Program-made: the position numbers and the translations under genes | Shown here: in pieces, positions 17,217 through 26,861 of the stretch | Layout: each line of letters starts with the position of its first letter | Numbering within the stretch: position 1 is the stretch's first letter | Assembly (NCBI GenBank): GCA_945787655.1 | Contig: CALZIJ010000010.1 | Location: 1 to 45,149, forward strand | Reading direction: 5' to 3' | DNA from: Nitrospiria bacterium | Lineage (GTDB): Bacteria > Nitrospirota > Nitrospiria > SBBL01 > JAADHI01 | Length of the DNA stretch: 45,149 nucleotides | Notes under the pieces: generated by a model | The model's database searches: none | Told to the model about the DNA's origin: nothing | Seen by the model: only the letters and a program-made list of their open reading frames with translations

Positions 17217-19930
17217 TTGTTTGAAGTTTGCCCACCCCGGCGCACAACAGGAATACGAATTGAAATGCGGGTCCCTTGTCCCGGATGGGAGTCAATATAA
17301 AAAGTGCCCCCTGAAAGCTCCACGCGCTCTTTCATCCCTAAAATTCCGATTTCTTTTCTCATCATCTGCGGGGATGAAAAATAACGTTTCACATCAAACC
17401 CCTTCCCGTCATCCGTCACATAAAGATGAATGTAAGGGTCCCGTTTTTCCAATGAAACAATGGCAGATTCGGCTTTCGCGTGAGTCCCGATATTCGCGAG
17501 GGATTCCTGAATAATACGAAACAGCAAAATTTCGATTCGGGCGGGCAGGCGTTTGATCGCCCCTGAAATTTGCAAATGCACTTTAATTTCGTTTTGTGAT
17601 TCAAACTCCTTAACAACCCATTTTACTGTCGAAACCAGACCGGACTCATCCAGTATAGGCGGCCGCAGTTCCGCAGAAAGATTTTTTAGACTTTCAAAGG
17701 TTGCCCCGGCGACTCGACTTGAACGGTCCAGTCTTTTTTTCACTTCGGACGTAGGGGAGTCCATCTTTTTTTTCAGCCACTCCACGTCATTTCGAATAGT
17801 GGTCAGGGCCTGTGCGGATTCTTCCCTTAACTTTTTGGCAATTCTCCTGCGTTCTTCTTCCTGTACATTTACAATAGCGGAAGAAAGGGTTTGAAGACGT
17901 TCCCGATGTCGGCTCACAGAGTTATGTAAAATCGCATTTTCGATGCCGATCGAAACTTGATAGGCCATGTCAGACACCCGCTGTATTTCATCTTCGGTAA
18001 ATTTTCTAAAATACCGGGTTTCATCCAGCAGCAAAACCCCGCTGACGCGGTCTTTGTTGATCAAGGGAACCGCAAGCAGTGAACGGGATTTGAAGGCCTT
18101 CATCCACTTTTTACCCACCCGTGCATCGTGTGAAGCATTTTCGATAACAAAGGGATGCCGCTCCTTCGCGGTAATGGGAATCAGGTGATTCTCGTTGACC
18201 TTGATTTCAAATTTTCTGACGGCGTCCGCACGTTGCTCCGAGGCACATGCCCCGTAAAAAAGATGTCGTTTTGCGTCTTCTAAAAAGATATAACTGTTAC
18301 TCGCACCAATCATTTTTTTAAGGTTGTCCGCAATAGACGAAAGGAGCTGTTCGAGGTTCAGGCTTTTCGAAATCGATTGCCCGACCTCATTTAAAGTCAA
18401 CAGGGACTCAATCTTTTTTTGCAACAAGCCAAAGGCGCGGATTTGATCAATACCATATCCGATTTCTTCACCGAGAGTTGTGGCTGCATGCAGTTCCCTG
18501 TCTGAAAACAAGGTGTCACGACTAAAAAATATTAAGACCCCCCAGAGATGGTCATCCGATTCAACCGGAATACCCATGAAAGAAATCAAGCCTTCTTCTC
18601 CGAGAAGTCTTTTTTTAAGATGAGATTTTTTCGACTTTGCCGTGAGGATCATCGGGACGCTTTTTTCAACGGTTTTCCAAATCAGGTGTTCCTTTGCCCC
18701 GATACCGTGTTTTTGGACCTGTTCCAGTTGCTGATCCGAGAATCCCTGATCCGCAAGAATCGATATCTTCTTTTTTCCGCTTTGCAGCTTTAAGAGGGCC
18801 GCCCCTTCGATCCCAAATTGGGCAAAACCCTTATACATGGCCTCGGTTAATATGGCCTCTTCTTCAATTTGATGTTTGGCATGCCCCGAAGTTTCTTTAG
18901 AAATTTTTCTTAAGGCCAGGGAAATCGTATTGATCACCGTCTGCATTCCTTTTTTAAAAGCCAGTTCGGTTTCCAGAGGCTCAATGTCTGTGATATCCTC
19001 TGCCGTCAACACCACCCTTTTAATTTGATCTTCTTCTTTCTCCGGATGAAATTTTGCACGGACGATCCTTTTCCTGCCGCCAGCCCTTACGAAAGTCAGC
19101 TCTACCGGCTCAGCGTCCGGCGTATTTCCGGCTTTGATCTTTTTCATCATTCCTGAAAAGGCGGAGCCTCCTTTTTTCAGAAAAAGCTTTGAGATCGGCA
19201 TTTTTTTGATGGCTTCCTCATCCATGCCGACAAGGGTTAAAAAACCCTTATTGCCGCTCTGTATTCGGGATGAAAGATCCAGAACAACAGTAATCGGTTC
19301 CGGGCCGCTTGGCGGAGAATCCTCTTCATCTTTCATCACAACAGGAGGAGCAGGCTGGGGTTTTGTCGGTAGCAGAAAAGGGGTCACCAGGTTTGACAAC
19401 AGCATAAAAACACCCTGATCCGAAACGCTTAAGGCATAAGGCTCAAAAAAACCAATAAGCAGCGATCCATGGATACGATCCCCGGACTTTAAAGTCACAC
19501 CACTAAAGGTTTTAATATTAATACCGCGAATCACTTGACCAATAAACCGCCGGTCCTTTGAAATATCTTCAGAAAACAGGACACCCGATTCGTGGCTGAC
19601 AATGGTGGGAAGAGACTGCCATGCCCGTGCAAGCTTGCCGTCCTTTAAAAGGTGCTCAGGCAGCCCCTTTTGGAAATACAGCACCCACTCCTGCGTCTCT
19701 TCATCCTGGGTAAACAAAAGCATAATATCAGGTTGAATCATGTCCCTGATTTGCTCTAAGAGACGGTCTAAAAAAGCTTCCGAATGAAGCGCCCCCTCGG
19801 AGAGATCCGAATAGAGCTGGATTACCGGGTTGAGTTTTTCATAAAGGTTTGAAGATCTTTCACCCTGCGCAGAAAGGTCAATTCCTTCGTTGCCATCGAA
19901 TGATGACTCTTGCGGTACTGCATCGGACAT
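17213..19930 (-). CDS. Multi-GAF/PAS sensor with HATPase domain, histidine-less HisKA_3
   Basis: A 905-residue cytoplasmic sensor of the NarL-type kinase class. Domains seen are an N-terminal GAF-like region (about 30-190), a PAS-like segment (about 205-320, VVLDLSSRIQSGNKGFL), two GAF domains (about 350-510 and 515-670), then dimerisation and ATPase domains. The HATPase is intact: N box FRIIQESLANIGTHAKA, G1 DDGKGFD, G2 GILGMKERV. In the HisKA_3 helix EERRRIAKKLREESAQA the expected histidine is Arg702 (codon at 17825-17827). I prefer ATG 19930 (AAGGAA upstream) over the in-frame GTG 19951. No response regulator is adjacent. It is either a pseudokinase or a signalling ATPase that works through a partner. 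Convergent with prfB. Confidence 0.85.
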   Translation of the reverse strand: MSDAVPQESSFDGNEGIDLSAQGERSSNLYEKLNPVIQLYSDLSEGALHSEAFLDRLLEQIRDMIQPDIMLLFTQDEETQEWVLYFQKGLPEHLLKDGKLARAWQSLPTIVSHESGVLFSEDISKDRRFIGQVIRGINIKTFSGVTLKSGDRIHGSLLIGFFEPYALSVSDQGVFMLLSNLVTPFLLPTKPQPAPPVVMKDEEDSPPSGPEPITVVLDLSSRIQSGNKGFLTLVGMDEEAIKKMPISKLFLKKGGSAFSGMMKKIKAGNTPDAEPVELTFVRAGGRKRIVRAKFHPEKEEDQIKRVVLTAEDITDIEPLETELAFKKGMQTVINTISLALRKISKETSGHAKHQIEEEAILTEAMYKGFAQFGIEGAALLKLQSGKKKISILADQGFSDQQLEQVQKHGIGAKEHLIWKTVEKSVPMILTAKSKKSHLKKRLLGEEGLISFMGIPVESDDHLWGVLIFFSRDTLFSDRELHAATTLGEEIGYGIDQIRAFGLLQKKIESLLTLNEVGQSISKSLNLEQLLSSIADNLKKMIGASNSYIFLEDAKRHLFYGACASEQRADAVRKFEIKVNENHLIPITAKERHPFVIENASHDARVGKKWMKAFKSRSLLAVPLINKDRVSGVLLLDETRYFRKFTEDEIQRVSDMAYQVSIGIENAILHNSVSRHRERLQTLSSAIVNVQEEERRRIAKKLREESAQALTTIRNDVEWLKKKMDSPTSEVKKRLDRSSRVAGATFESLKNLSAELRPPILDESGLVSTVKWVVKEFESQNEIKVHLQISGAIKRLPARIEILLFRIIQESLANIGTHAKAESAIVSLEKRDPYIHLYVTDDGKGFDVKRYFSSPQMMRKEIGILGMKERVELSGGTFYIDSHPGQGTRISIRIPVVRRGGQTSNN

Positions 19931-20097
19931 TTCAAGTTCCTTGCTCGCCACTGCGAGCTCAATTCAGTGTGGTATGCCATCATTTTTTGGAGAGGCGTTA
20001 CCAGGCGATTCAACCATCAGGCCGGATGCCTTTTCCTCTTCTTTTTATATGTAAAACGGCATAATAGCGTCTTTTAACTACACGCTTTCTGGCGGCG

Positions 20098-20126
20098 ACG
20101 TTAGCACACCCCGGTTTTAAAGTCAA
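20098..20126 (-). promoter_or_regulatory. Sigma-70-type promoter of the multi-GAF sensor
   Basis: Minus strand TTGACT (20121-20126), a 17-base spacer and TAACGT (20098-20103) predict a start near 20092 and a leader of about 160 bases. The surrounding 19952-20298 interval holds no other feature I can support. Confidence 0.5.
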
Positions 20127-20298
20127 AAAATAGTGCCTGAAATGGCCCTATTTTGTATCACTTATTTTATAAAAAAACGATTCCTTTTTTATTCAATCCG
20201 CCTGGACGACTACCACTAATTTACAGACTTAAATAATCACAATAAATATGGAATTCAAAACATAACATTGTCCTGATTTTTTCAGGTTTCGGACTCAG

Positions 20299-21390
20299 TC
20301 ACCTTATTTGTTCTATACGATTTCGACCCTTGTTTTTAGCCAGAAAAAGGGCCTGGTCCGCCCGTTCGATAAGCGGGCCGGATTGATGATGGTCTTTAGG
20401 ATGAACAGCTGTCACGCCGATACTCAAGGTCAGGCGGTCAGCAGTAAACGATGCTGGATTGGGAATGTTTTCACCCCTTATGGCATTTTGAATTCGATTG
20501 GCAACGATTAAGGCCCCGTCCAAGGAAGTCGATGGTAAAATGATCGAAAATGTCTCCCCCCCATAACGCGCCAGCAAATCAACGGAACGAAAGAGTTGAC
20601 TGTGAATCACTTCGGCCACACGTTTGAGCACGTCTTCTACCCCGACCGGCCCCTTGATGTCTCCGAACTGTTTTAAATAGTCCACATCACAAACGATGAG
20701 GGATAGATCGGCATTTTCTCGCCGAGCGCGCTTTAGCTCTTCTTCAATGCGCCTGTCAAATAAATCCCGGTCAGTGATCTCGGTCAATGTTTCATACTGC
20801 AGGAGATGTTTAACTCTCAAATTGGACTGTTTCAGTTTATCCTTCATCACCAACAACTCAGATTCAAGTGATTTTTCCACACTTAAATCCCGAAAAATGG
20901 CCATAAAAAACTCACTCTGATCGATTAATACCTGCTCTGTTACGATTAACTCCGCAGTAAAAACAGAGCCATCACTCCGCTGACAATCTAAACCCACGGG
21001 ATTGTAAAACAAACCGGATTCAGTAAAATGGAAATACCGCATGATTTTTTCATCAACATCCCTGTCTCCACTCAAGGCAACAAGGCGGTTGATATTTTTC
21101 CCAATCAGCGATGCTTGTTTATAATTAAACATTTTTTCACCAGAAGGATTAATATCCCGGATCTTTCGGCTTTGATCCACCTTCACGACAGCATCCCGGG
21201 AAGAGTCAAACAACATCCGGCATTCAATATGTTTTTCCAGGAGATGTTTATTTTTTCGATTCAGAACCCGGAGCAAAGCCCCAAGTGTTAAAAAAAGGGT
21301 CGTCAGGAAAATCGTTACAGAACTCATCGTCATCAAGACAGGCTGCCAATTCGTCGGAGATTCCACATCACTTTTCAGTCCGGTGGACAC
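20299..21390 (-). CDS. PAS-GGDEF protein, degenerate diguanylate cyclase
   Basis: A 363-residue membrane-anchored signalling protein: one helix (about 18-42), a PAS domain (about 55-180, RMLFDSSRDAVVKVDQSRKI), a linker coiled coil and a GGDEF domain (about 205-363). The active-site signature is RYGGETFSI, so position four of GGDEF is Thr280 instead of an acid. Other motifs are also altered: the usual FND...GH..GD is FGDIKGPVGVED, and LTGLxNR is LTEITDR. Active c-di-GMP synthesis is therefore doubtful; such domains can act as GTP or c-di-GMP receptors. Translation starts at a GTG just after upstream stops. The upstream 21391-21489 gap shows nothing definite. Confidence 0.85.
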   Translation of the reverse strand: MSTGLKSDVESPTNWQPVLMTMSSVTIFLTTLFLTLGALLRVLNRKNKHLLEKHIECRMLFDSSRDAVVKVDQSRKIRDINPSGEKMFNYKQASLIGKNINRLVALSGDRDVDEKIMRYFHFTESGLFYNPVGLDCQRSDGSVFTAELIVTEQVLIDQSEFFMAIFRDLSVEKSLESELLVMKDKLKQSNLRVKHLLQYETLTEITDRDLFDRRIEEELKRARRENADLSLIVCDVDYLKQFGDIKGPVGVEDVLKRVAEVIHSQLFRSVDLLARYGGETFSIILPSTSLDGALIVANRIQNAIRGENIPNPASFTADRLTLSIGVTAVHPKDHHQSGPLIERADQALFLAKNKGRNRIEQIR

Positions 21391-21489
21391 ACATCATTAT
21401 CTATATTATACGTCGTGATTGTGGTTTTATCCGTAAATCAACTTATTTTTTTGATAATAGAATACCTTGGCAGTAACATTTCCGAACGA

Positions 21490-24400
21490 TTAACGGTGTT
21501 CAGGGACAATCCAGACCGTGTGTTCTTCGTCACCTCTTAAAAAAATAAATTGTGCTTTTACACCGGGAGTCAACTGACTCAGCGCATCCGAAAATATCTT
21601 GATATCCCGAAGAAATGTCTTTCCGATCCAGTACAAAATATCTCCTTCTTCAAGGCCCGCTTTTTCTGCGGGAGAGTCCGGGAGTGTTCCGGTAATTCGC
21701 ACGCCTTCTTCCGCATAACCAAAGTCAGGCACCGTACCAATGGCGACCTTTCTTTGTGCGGATGGCCGCTCTCGTCGGTCTTTTCCGGAAGAAGGCGTTA
21801 AGGTATTCGTCAGGGACTCCGGGCGACTCGAAAGGTATTCGATCGCTTCTTTCATCACCATGGCGACTTTTAAAAGGCCCGCCGGATCAATTTTTTCAGC
21901 AGTATCTGTTGGCCTGTGAAAATCCGTGTGAACGCCGCTAAATAACTGTACAGCGGGTACGCCCGCCTTATGAAAAGCCACATGATCACTGGGGTTAAAA
22001 TCCGAGTTCACAGTTTGAATGGGCACTCCGGTGACAAAACCGATGCCGCGAAAAATATGCTGCCATTGTGTCGCGGTTTTTGTGCCGAACACCTGGAGGG
22101 TATTGTTCCCCAACCGACCAACGGTATCCATATTAAGCATGCCCATGATCTTTTCCGGCGGAAACGTTTTCATTGTCGAGACATAGTGCTCTGCCCCGGC
22201 AGTTTGCATTTCCTCTCCACTAAAGGCCGCAAAAATGACACTTCGTTCCGGTTTCCAACCGTCTCCCAAAACCCGTGCTAATTCCAATAACACGGCGACG
22301 CCGCTGGCATTGTCATCCGCACCGGGGTGGATTTTTCCTGCATCCTCCGCATGGGCATCCGGCCAGCCGAGTCCGAGGTGGTCATAGTGGGCGCCAACAA
22401 CGACACTTTCCCCTTCATATTTCGGATTACTCCCTGGTAATACGCCCACGACATTTTTCAGCGTGGCCGGTTTCTCCGGCGACCCGCCTTTTTGAGACCA
22501 GGACTGGAAATAACGATCCTCCGCATCCCCCAGAGGTTTTAATCCTGATTTCTCAAATTGAGCGCGGATGTATTCCGCCGCCTGATCCAGCTCCGGGGTA
22601 CCGAAGCCCCGCCCCTTCATCTTCTCGTCTGCCAGAAAAGCGATATCCTTCATCATCCGATTTTCAGAAAAAAGGGAAGGTAAAAAGGCAAGCGGACTAC
22701 GGGGGTTCCGTTCGGCCGCCTCAGCCTTTGAGTGATTCAGCGAAATAGATAATGGGGAATTCAGGACCGGCCAGACCCCCTTGAGCATATTGTCTGGCAC
22801 ATTTCCCTTAAAACCCAGGTAACTGTATCGCCCGTAGTGTGGCAGCTTCCGCGCCAGGCCCGGCAGAGCATCCGCAGAATCAGCCGTCAACCAGGTCAGG
22901 GCCAGCTCCAGATTATTAGGGTGGCGCGTCGTGATCACCACTGAATGACCTGCACGGTCAACCAACTGCTCGGCCACGCGCACCTGCTTTGATTTGATCG
23001 AGACGCCATATGGGGCAAGTGCCTTTCGCACCGCCCTTTGAAATTGATTTTTCCACCCCAAAATCCAAACGCTGCGGTCCTTCGGCAGACGCTTTAAATC
23101 CATATCCCACTGAATATCAACATCTTCCGGCCGCCCTTCCTGCCAGGACCGCGCCAGTTCGTCATAAGCGCCGCGCATTTCTCCTTTTTCGTTGGAAGGC
23201 AAGATCACCAGAATTTTCTCCGAGCCAAAGGCCAGAGACAAGGCGGGTGGAAGTTCATTTCGACTCAACCGCCGGAAAAGATCAAATTCAGGATCGATGT
23301 CGAGTTTGATGGGCCGCTTCGAAAAAAGCAATGAAAAGGTCAGCTCCTTTTCCGACATTGATACAGTGGTTTGCACGGCTTTTTCCTCGCCTTTTAATGT
23401 CACCGCAATAGGGATGTGAAGCGTGTAAGGGGCCCCGGCCTGTGTCTGCGCCAGGGTAACCAGCAAGCGAAATTCCCCGTCGGCCCGCTGAACTGCGGCC
23501 TTTTTCACGATAAGTTCGGGCGCACCGGAGTATTCTACCCATTGATCAAACCCCTTTCCAAGATCATGTCCCGCAACATCCGAAAACGCCTGCTTTAAAT
23601 CTGAAAAACGTGCCCGCTGAAACCGGTGTTTTTTATAAAACCCTCGAAGCGCACGCAGGAAAGTATCGTCCCCCAATTCCATGCGAAGCATGTGAAACAG
23701 CATCAGGGTTTTCCCGTAACCGACCGCTTCGGTGGCGGCGCTTTGGCGCTGGCGAAAGGCCGTCAGCGGAAAATCCTGCCCGCTGGAAACATAATCTGTA
23801 TATTTCTGCAGTGTCGCCCGTCTTGAAGCGCTGCCCTGTCCACGCTGCTCGGCAATGAGGTGGTCGGCCAGGTAGGTCGTCAACCCCTCGGCCCAATTGC
23901 CTTGCTCATAATCCACATACACACTGTTGCCCCACCAATTGTGAAGAATTTCATGCGGATAGGAGGAATGTAAAATAAAGGGCATTCGGATAATTTTTGG
24001 CCCTAACAAAGTAAAGGAAGGCATACCGTAGCCTGTTTCCCAAAAATTTTCGACCAGTGCGAATTTTTGGTAGGGGTAAGGGCCCAGTAACTTCTGGTAC
24101 ATTTCAAGGTATTGCACCGTGGCTGCAAGGTATTTCTCCGCAAGGGCTTTATCCGGCTCCCTTAGAAATACCATTGCGTCGATTTTCCCTGCAGGGCGCT
24201 GATATGCCGTCCATTTCCCGCCAATAAGGTAGATTTCTTCCTGGGGCTCAGGGGATGCCCAATGTACTGTTGTTTTTCCAGCGTCACGGGTGTGTTGTGT
24301 CCGTGTCCCCTGGCTCACGGCATCCCATCCAGGAGGCAAGGTGAGATCAAGAGAAAATCGTACCAATGCCTCTTGAAAAACCGGAAACCAAAAAGAAGTC

Positions 24401-24846
24401 CCGGCTAAAAAAACACCCTCTTTTGAAATGATTCCCGGTGTTTCACGAAAACTGCGGCCATAATTTTCGCCTTCTTCCTTCAAGGGGTGATGAATCTTCC
24501 CCGCATACTGAATTTCAAATGTACGGATACCTTTCTCTAGAATCACCTGAACATGTTCAAGCGGGAGGTCGGGGTGCAAATCAGGAATGTCCGCTGATTG
24601 CCGTTGGATCGTCACACCGGGGGTGGGGGAGATGGGGTTGAGGTCTGCGTGAATGAGAAAGGAAAGCGATTGTCCGCTTTCTAAAAAATCATCGGGCAGA
24701 GTAATCGTGTCTTCGACCCGCAGGGTGTTCGTGGCCGGATCTATGGCCGCCGTGAGTTCATGTTGAATGACGGCGGCGAACACCGATGCGGCATTGAAGA
24801 AAAATAGAAAAAGTAAACTAATGACCGCTCTTTTTCTCATCGTCAA
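21490..24846 (-). CDS. Exported M1-M28-PDZ peptidase
   Basis: A 1118-residue exported protein with two metallopeptidase domains and a C-terminal PDZ domain. After a signal peptide (1-24), an M1-like domain (to about 450) carries zinc motif HEILH (298-302) with a likely third ligand Glu320 in NWAEGLTTY. A GYGMPSFTL stretch stands where M1 enzymes have GAMEN. A middle region leads to an M28 domain (about 755-1015) with ligands in AHYDHLG, GADDNASG, FSGEEMQTAG, MLNMDTVG and SDHVAFHKAG. A PDZ-like domain (about 1030-1118) ends the protein (GTLPDSPAEKAGLEEGDIL). Together they suggest stepwise peptide trimming in the periplasm or outside the cell. The GGDEF gene lies 99 bases downstream on the same strand. 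Confidence 0.9.
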   Translation of the reverse strand: MTMRKRAVISLLFLFFFNAASVFAAVIQHELTAAIDPATNTLRVEDTITLPDDFLESGQSLSFLIHADLNPISPTPGVTIQRQSADIPDLHPDLPLEHVQVILEKGIRTFEIQYAGKIHHPLKEEGENYGRSFRETPGIISKEGVFLAGTSFWFPVFQEALVRFSLDLTLPPGWDAVSQGTRTQHTRDAGKTTVHWASPEPQEEIYLIGGKWTAYQRPAGKIDAMVFLREPDKALAEKYLAATVQYLEMYQKLLGPYPYQKFALVENFWETGYGMPSFTLLGPKIIRMPFILHSSYPHEILHNWWGNSVYVDYEQGNWAEGLTTYLADHLIAEQRGQGSASRRATLQKYTDYVSSGQDFPLTAFRQRQSAATEAVGYGKTLMLFHMLRMELGDDTFLRALRGFYKKHRFQRARFSDLKQAFSDVAGHDLGKGFDQWVEYSGAPELIVKKAAVQRADGEFRLLVTLAQTQAGAPYTLHIPIAVTLKGEEKAVQTTVSMSEKELTFSLLFSKRPIKLDIDPEFDLFRRLSRNELPPALSLAFGSEKILVILPSNEKGEMRGAYDELARSWQEGRPEDVDIQWDMDLKRLPKDRSVWILGWKNQFQRAVRKALAPYGVSIKSKQVRVAEQLVDRAGHSVVITTRHPNNLELALTWLTADSADALPGLARKLPHYGRYSYLGFKGNVPDNMLKGVWPVLNSPLSISLNHSKAEAAERNPRSPLAFLPSLFSENRMMKDIAFLADEKMKGRGFGTPELDQAAEYIRAQFEKSGLKPLGDAEDRYFQSWSQKGGSPEKPATLKNVVGVLPGSNPKYEGESVVVGAHYDHLGLGWPDAHAEDAGKIHPGADDNASGVAVLLELARVLGDGWKPERSVIFAAFSGEEMQTAGAEHYVSTMKTFPPEKIMGMLNMDTVGRLGNNTLQVFGTKTATQWQHIFRGIGFVTGVPIQTVNSDFNPSDHVAFHKAGVPAVQLFSGVHTDFHRPTDTAEKIDPAGLLKVAMVMKEAIEYLSSRPESLTNTLTPSSGKDRRERPSAQRKVAIGTVPDFGYAEEGVRITGTLPDSPAEKAGLEEGDILYWIGKTFLRDIKIFSDALSQLTPGVKAQFIFLRGDEEHTVWIVPEHR

Positions 24847-24948
24847 TCTTCCTAAGGATCACTCGAAGATATGTATCAAAGATACCGACACGATAAAAGG
24901 CAGACTATTAAAAGTCAAGACAGGGTCATCACTCTGAAATACAACAAA

Positions 24949-24997
24949 AAAAGAACCTGTCGGCAATAAACTGTGTTTATTGCCGACAGGTTCTTTT
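24949..24997 (-). terminator. Strong intrinsic terminator downstream of rhlE
   Basis: A perfect 22-base-pair stem has arms 24949-24970 and 24976-24997 around loop CTGTG. Read on the minus strand it ends in a run of T (TTCTTTTTTT), so it terminates rhlE transcription. It also insulates the peptidase gene that starts at 24846. Confidence 0.9.
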
Positions 24998-25055
24998 AAC
25001 CCTGAATAATTTTAAAGGCTTTTTTTTGGAAAACCGACAGAGTCAAAATAAGCCG

Positions 25056-26351
25056 TTAACGGTATTGCGACCTTCGGTTTGAGTTCCGGGTACTGCTGCC
25101 GCCCGGCCTGGAATGGGAATGTTCATTTCCCCAGCGATAATTAGAGCGTTTTGGAGCAGTCCCTTTCTTGACCGTGTTCCGGCCGTTTGGAATGATCTCG
25201 GCCTTGATGGAAGGATCAACTTCATATCCGGAAATCACAATTTTAGGCAGATCCCGTTTCACCAGACGCTCAATATTTTTGAGATGCTGATGTTCATCGA
25301 CACACACCAGGGATACCGCTTCGCCTTCGTTTCCCGCCCGACCGGTGCGCCCGATGCGGTGCACGTAATCTTCCGGCACGTTCGGCAGCTCGAAATTCAC
25401 CACATGGGGCAGCTGATCAATGTCCAGACCGCGCGCCGCGATATCGGTGGCCACCAAGACCCGGACGGCACCCCGCTTAAAATCGGCCAATGCGCGGGTG
25501 CGGGCGCTTTGTGTTTTATTGCCGTGAATGGCGGCGGCTGTAATGCCGTCCTGTGAAAGTTGCTTTGAAAGCCGGTTGGCCGCATGTTTTGTCCGTGTAA
25601 ACACCAGCACCTGTTTCCAGTTTTTAGAGCCGATCATCCAGGAAAGCAGGGCCCGTTTGCGTTCGCGGTCCACAGGATGAACAACCTGTGCCACCAGTTC
25701 AGAAGGCGTATTGTGACGGGCGATTTCGATCAGCTTCGGGTTTTTCAAAAAACCGGCGGCCAGCTTTTTGATCTCGCTGGAAAAGGTCGCGGAAAAAAGC
25801 AGGTTCTGCCGGACTTTGGGTAAAAGCGCCATGATTTTTCTGATATCGTGGATAAAGCCCATGTCCAGCATGCGGTCCGCTTCATCCAGAACCAGAAATT
25901 CGACCTTGGAAAGATCGACCGTTTTTTGTCCGGCGTGATCCAGCAAACGTCCGGGCGTGGCCACCAGGATATCGACGCCGGCACGCAGCTTCATAATTTG
26001 TGGATTAATTTTTACACCGCCAAAAATAACCGCCGATTTCAGAGGGAGGTGTTTTCCATAAGCCAGCACACTTTCCTGCACTTGCGCCGCCAGCTCGCGG
26101 GTCGGGGTTAAAATCAGGGCACGCACAGCCCGCCGGGGGCCGGATTTTTTGAGCGCGCTGTTCAGTTTTTGCAGCAAGGGCAAGGTAAACCCGGCGGTTT
26201 TTCCGGTCCCGGTTTGGGCGCGGGCCATCAGGTCCGCCCCTTCAAGAATGGCGGGAATCGCTTGTTGCTGTACGGGTGTGGGTTCGGTGTAACCTTGCTC
26301 TGTAACGGCACGGCGTAATTCGGCCGACAGGCCGAGGGTTTCAAATGACAT
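25056..26351 (-). CDS. rhlE: DEAD-box RNA helicase RhlE
   Basis: An ATP-dependent RNA helicase of the RhlE group, used in ribosome assembly and RNA turnover, often cold-induced. The 431 residues carry the Q motif ([14 protein letters not shown]), motif I AQTGTGKT (45-52), motif Ia PTRELAAQV, motif [16 protein letters not shown], motif III FSATFS, motif [12 protein letters not shown] and motif [12 protein letters not shown]. The tail is basic and rich in Arg, Ser and Asn ([14 protein letters not shown]), a typical disordered RNA-binding tail. It is followed by a strong terminator. Confidence 0.93.
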   Translation of the reverse strand: MSFETLGLSAELRRAVTEQGYTEPTPVQQQAIPAILEGADLMARAQTGTGKTAGFTLPLLQKLNSALKKSGPRRAVRALILTPTRELAAQVQESVLAYGKHLPLKSAVIFGGVKINPQIMKLRAGVDILVATPGRLLDHAGQKTVDLSKVEFLVLDEADRMLDMGFIHDIRKIMALLPKVRQNLLFSATFSSEIKKLAAGFLKNPKLIEIARHNTPSELVAQVVHPVDRERKRALLSWMIGSKNWKQVLVFTRTKHAANRLSKQLSQDGITAAAIHGNKTQSARTRALADFKRGAVRVLVATDIAARGLDIDQLPHVVNFELPNVPEDYVHRIGRTGRAGNEGEAVSLVCVDEHQHLKNIERLVKRDLPKIVISGYEVDPSIKAEIIPNGRNTVKKGTAPKRSNYRWGNEHSHSRPGGSSTRNSNRRSQYR

Positions 26352-26861
26352 GAATATTTTTGCTCCTCATATGGCCCGCACAAAACCATTTGTGCACTGG
26401 TCAGGGCATTTTTAATAATTGTAGGCTTTCGAGGTGAACCAATAGAAATGAAACTAGGGATTGACCGCGAGGACTTTCGGCGCAGACCAGATTGCGCCCA
26501 ACTCGATATGGAGTATAACAGAAAAAATACACCCATGCCTAGAAAAATAAAAAAGGCGGGATGCGCTGATCATTCTGAACCCCTAAGGCCTTGTATTCAT
26601 TCACCTAGAAAACAGGGACACACCATTGAAAAACATTCATTTCCCAAAGGCGCAATGACAGTATTTGTCCTTTCACACGCGCCATGCCTTTGGATTGAAA
26701 GAAACCGCACGCCCGATTCCAATAATAACAAACTGGAATATTAAGGCTATAAAAAGTGCGATTGGCCCGGTACTCACAAACCGCCTCACATCTCGGTTAA
26801 AGGAATACAGCGCCGTAATTTCTCCCCATGCGTAACCCTCGAGTAGAACAAGGTTATGATT
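26352..26861. other. Intergenic region and long leader upstream of rhlE
   Basis: This 510-base stretch holds no gene I can support. On the minus strand a TATACT box near 26511-26516 could start the rhlE transcript about 150 bases before the ATG. The leader has two hairpins: GGCGCA/TGCGCC and GCACAAA/TTTTGTGC, the latter just before the ribosome-binding site. A 98-codon plus-strand frame (26448-26744) has no family resemblance. A minus-strand frame of about 60 codons contains a membrane-helix-like stretch (GPIALFIALIFQFVIIGIG) but no usual start codon. Confidence 0.5.

Noticed and set aside
14513-26655. The 13-base match CCCAAAGGCGCAA near 14513 and near 26643
   Set aside because: A repeat of this length is expected by chance several times in 45 kb and has no flanking similarity.
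26448-26744. 98-codon plus-strand frame upstream of rhlE
   Set aside because: No ribosome-binding site of note, no family resemblance and poor composition for a protein; treated as a chance frame in an intergenic region.
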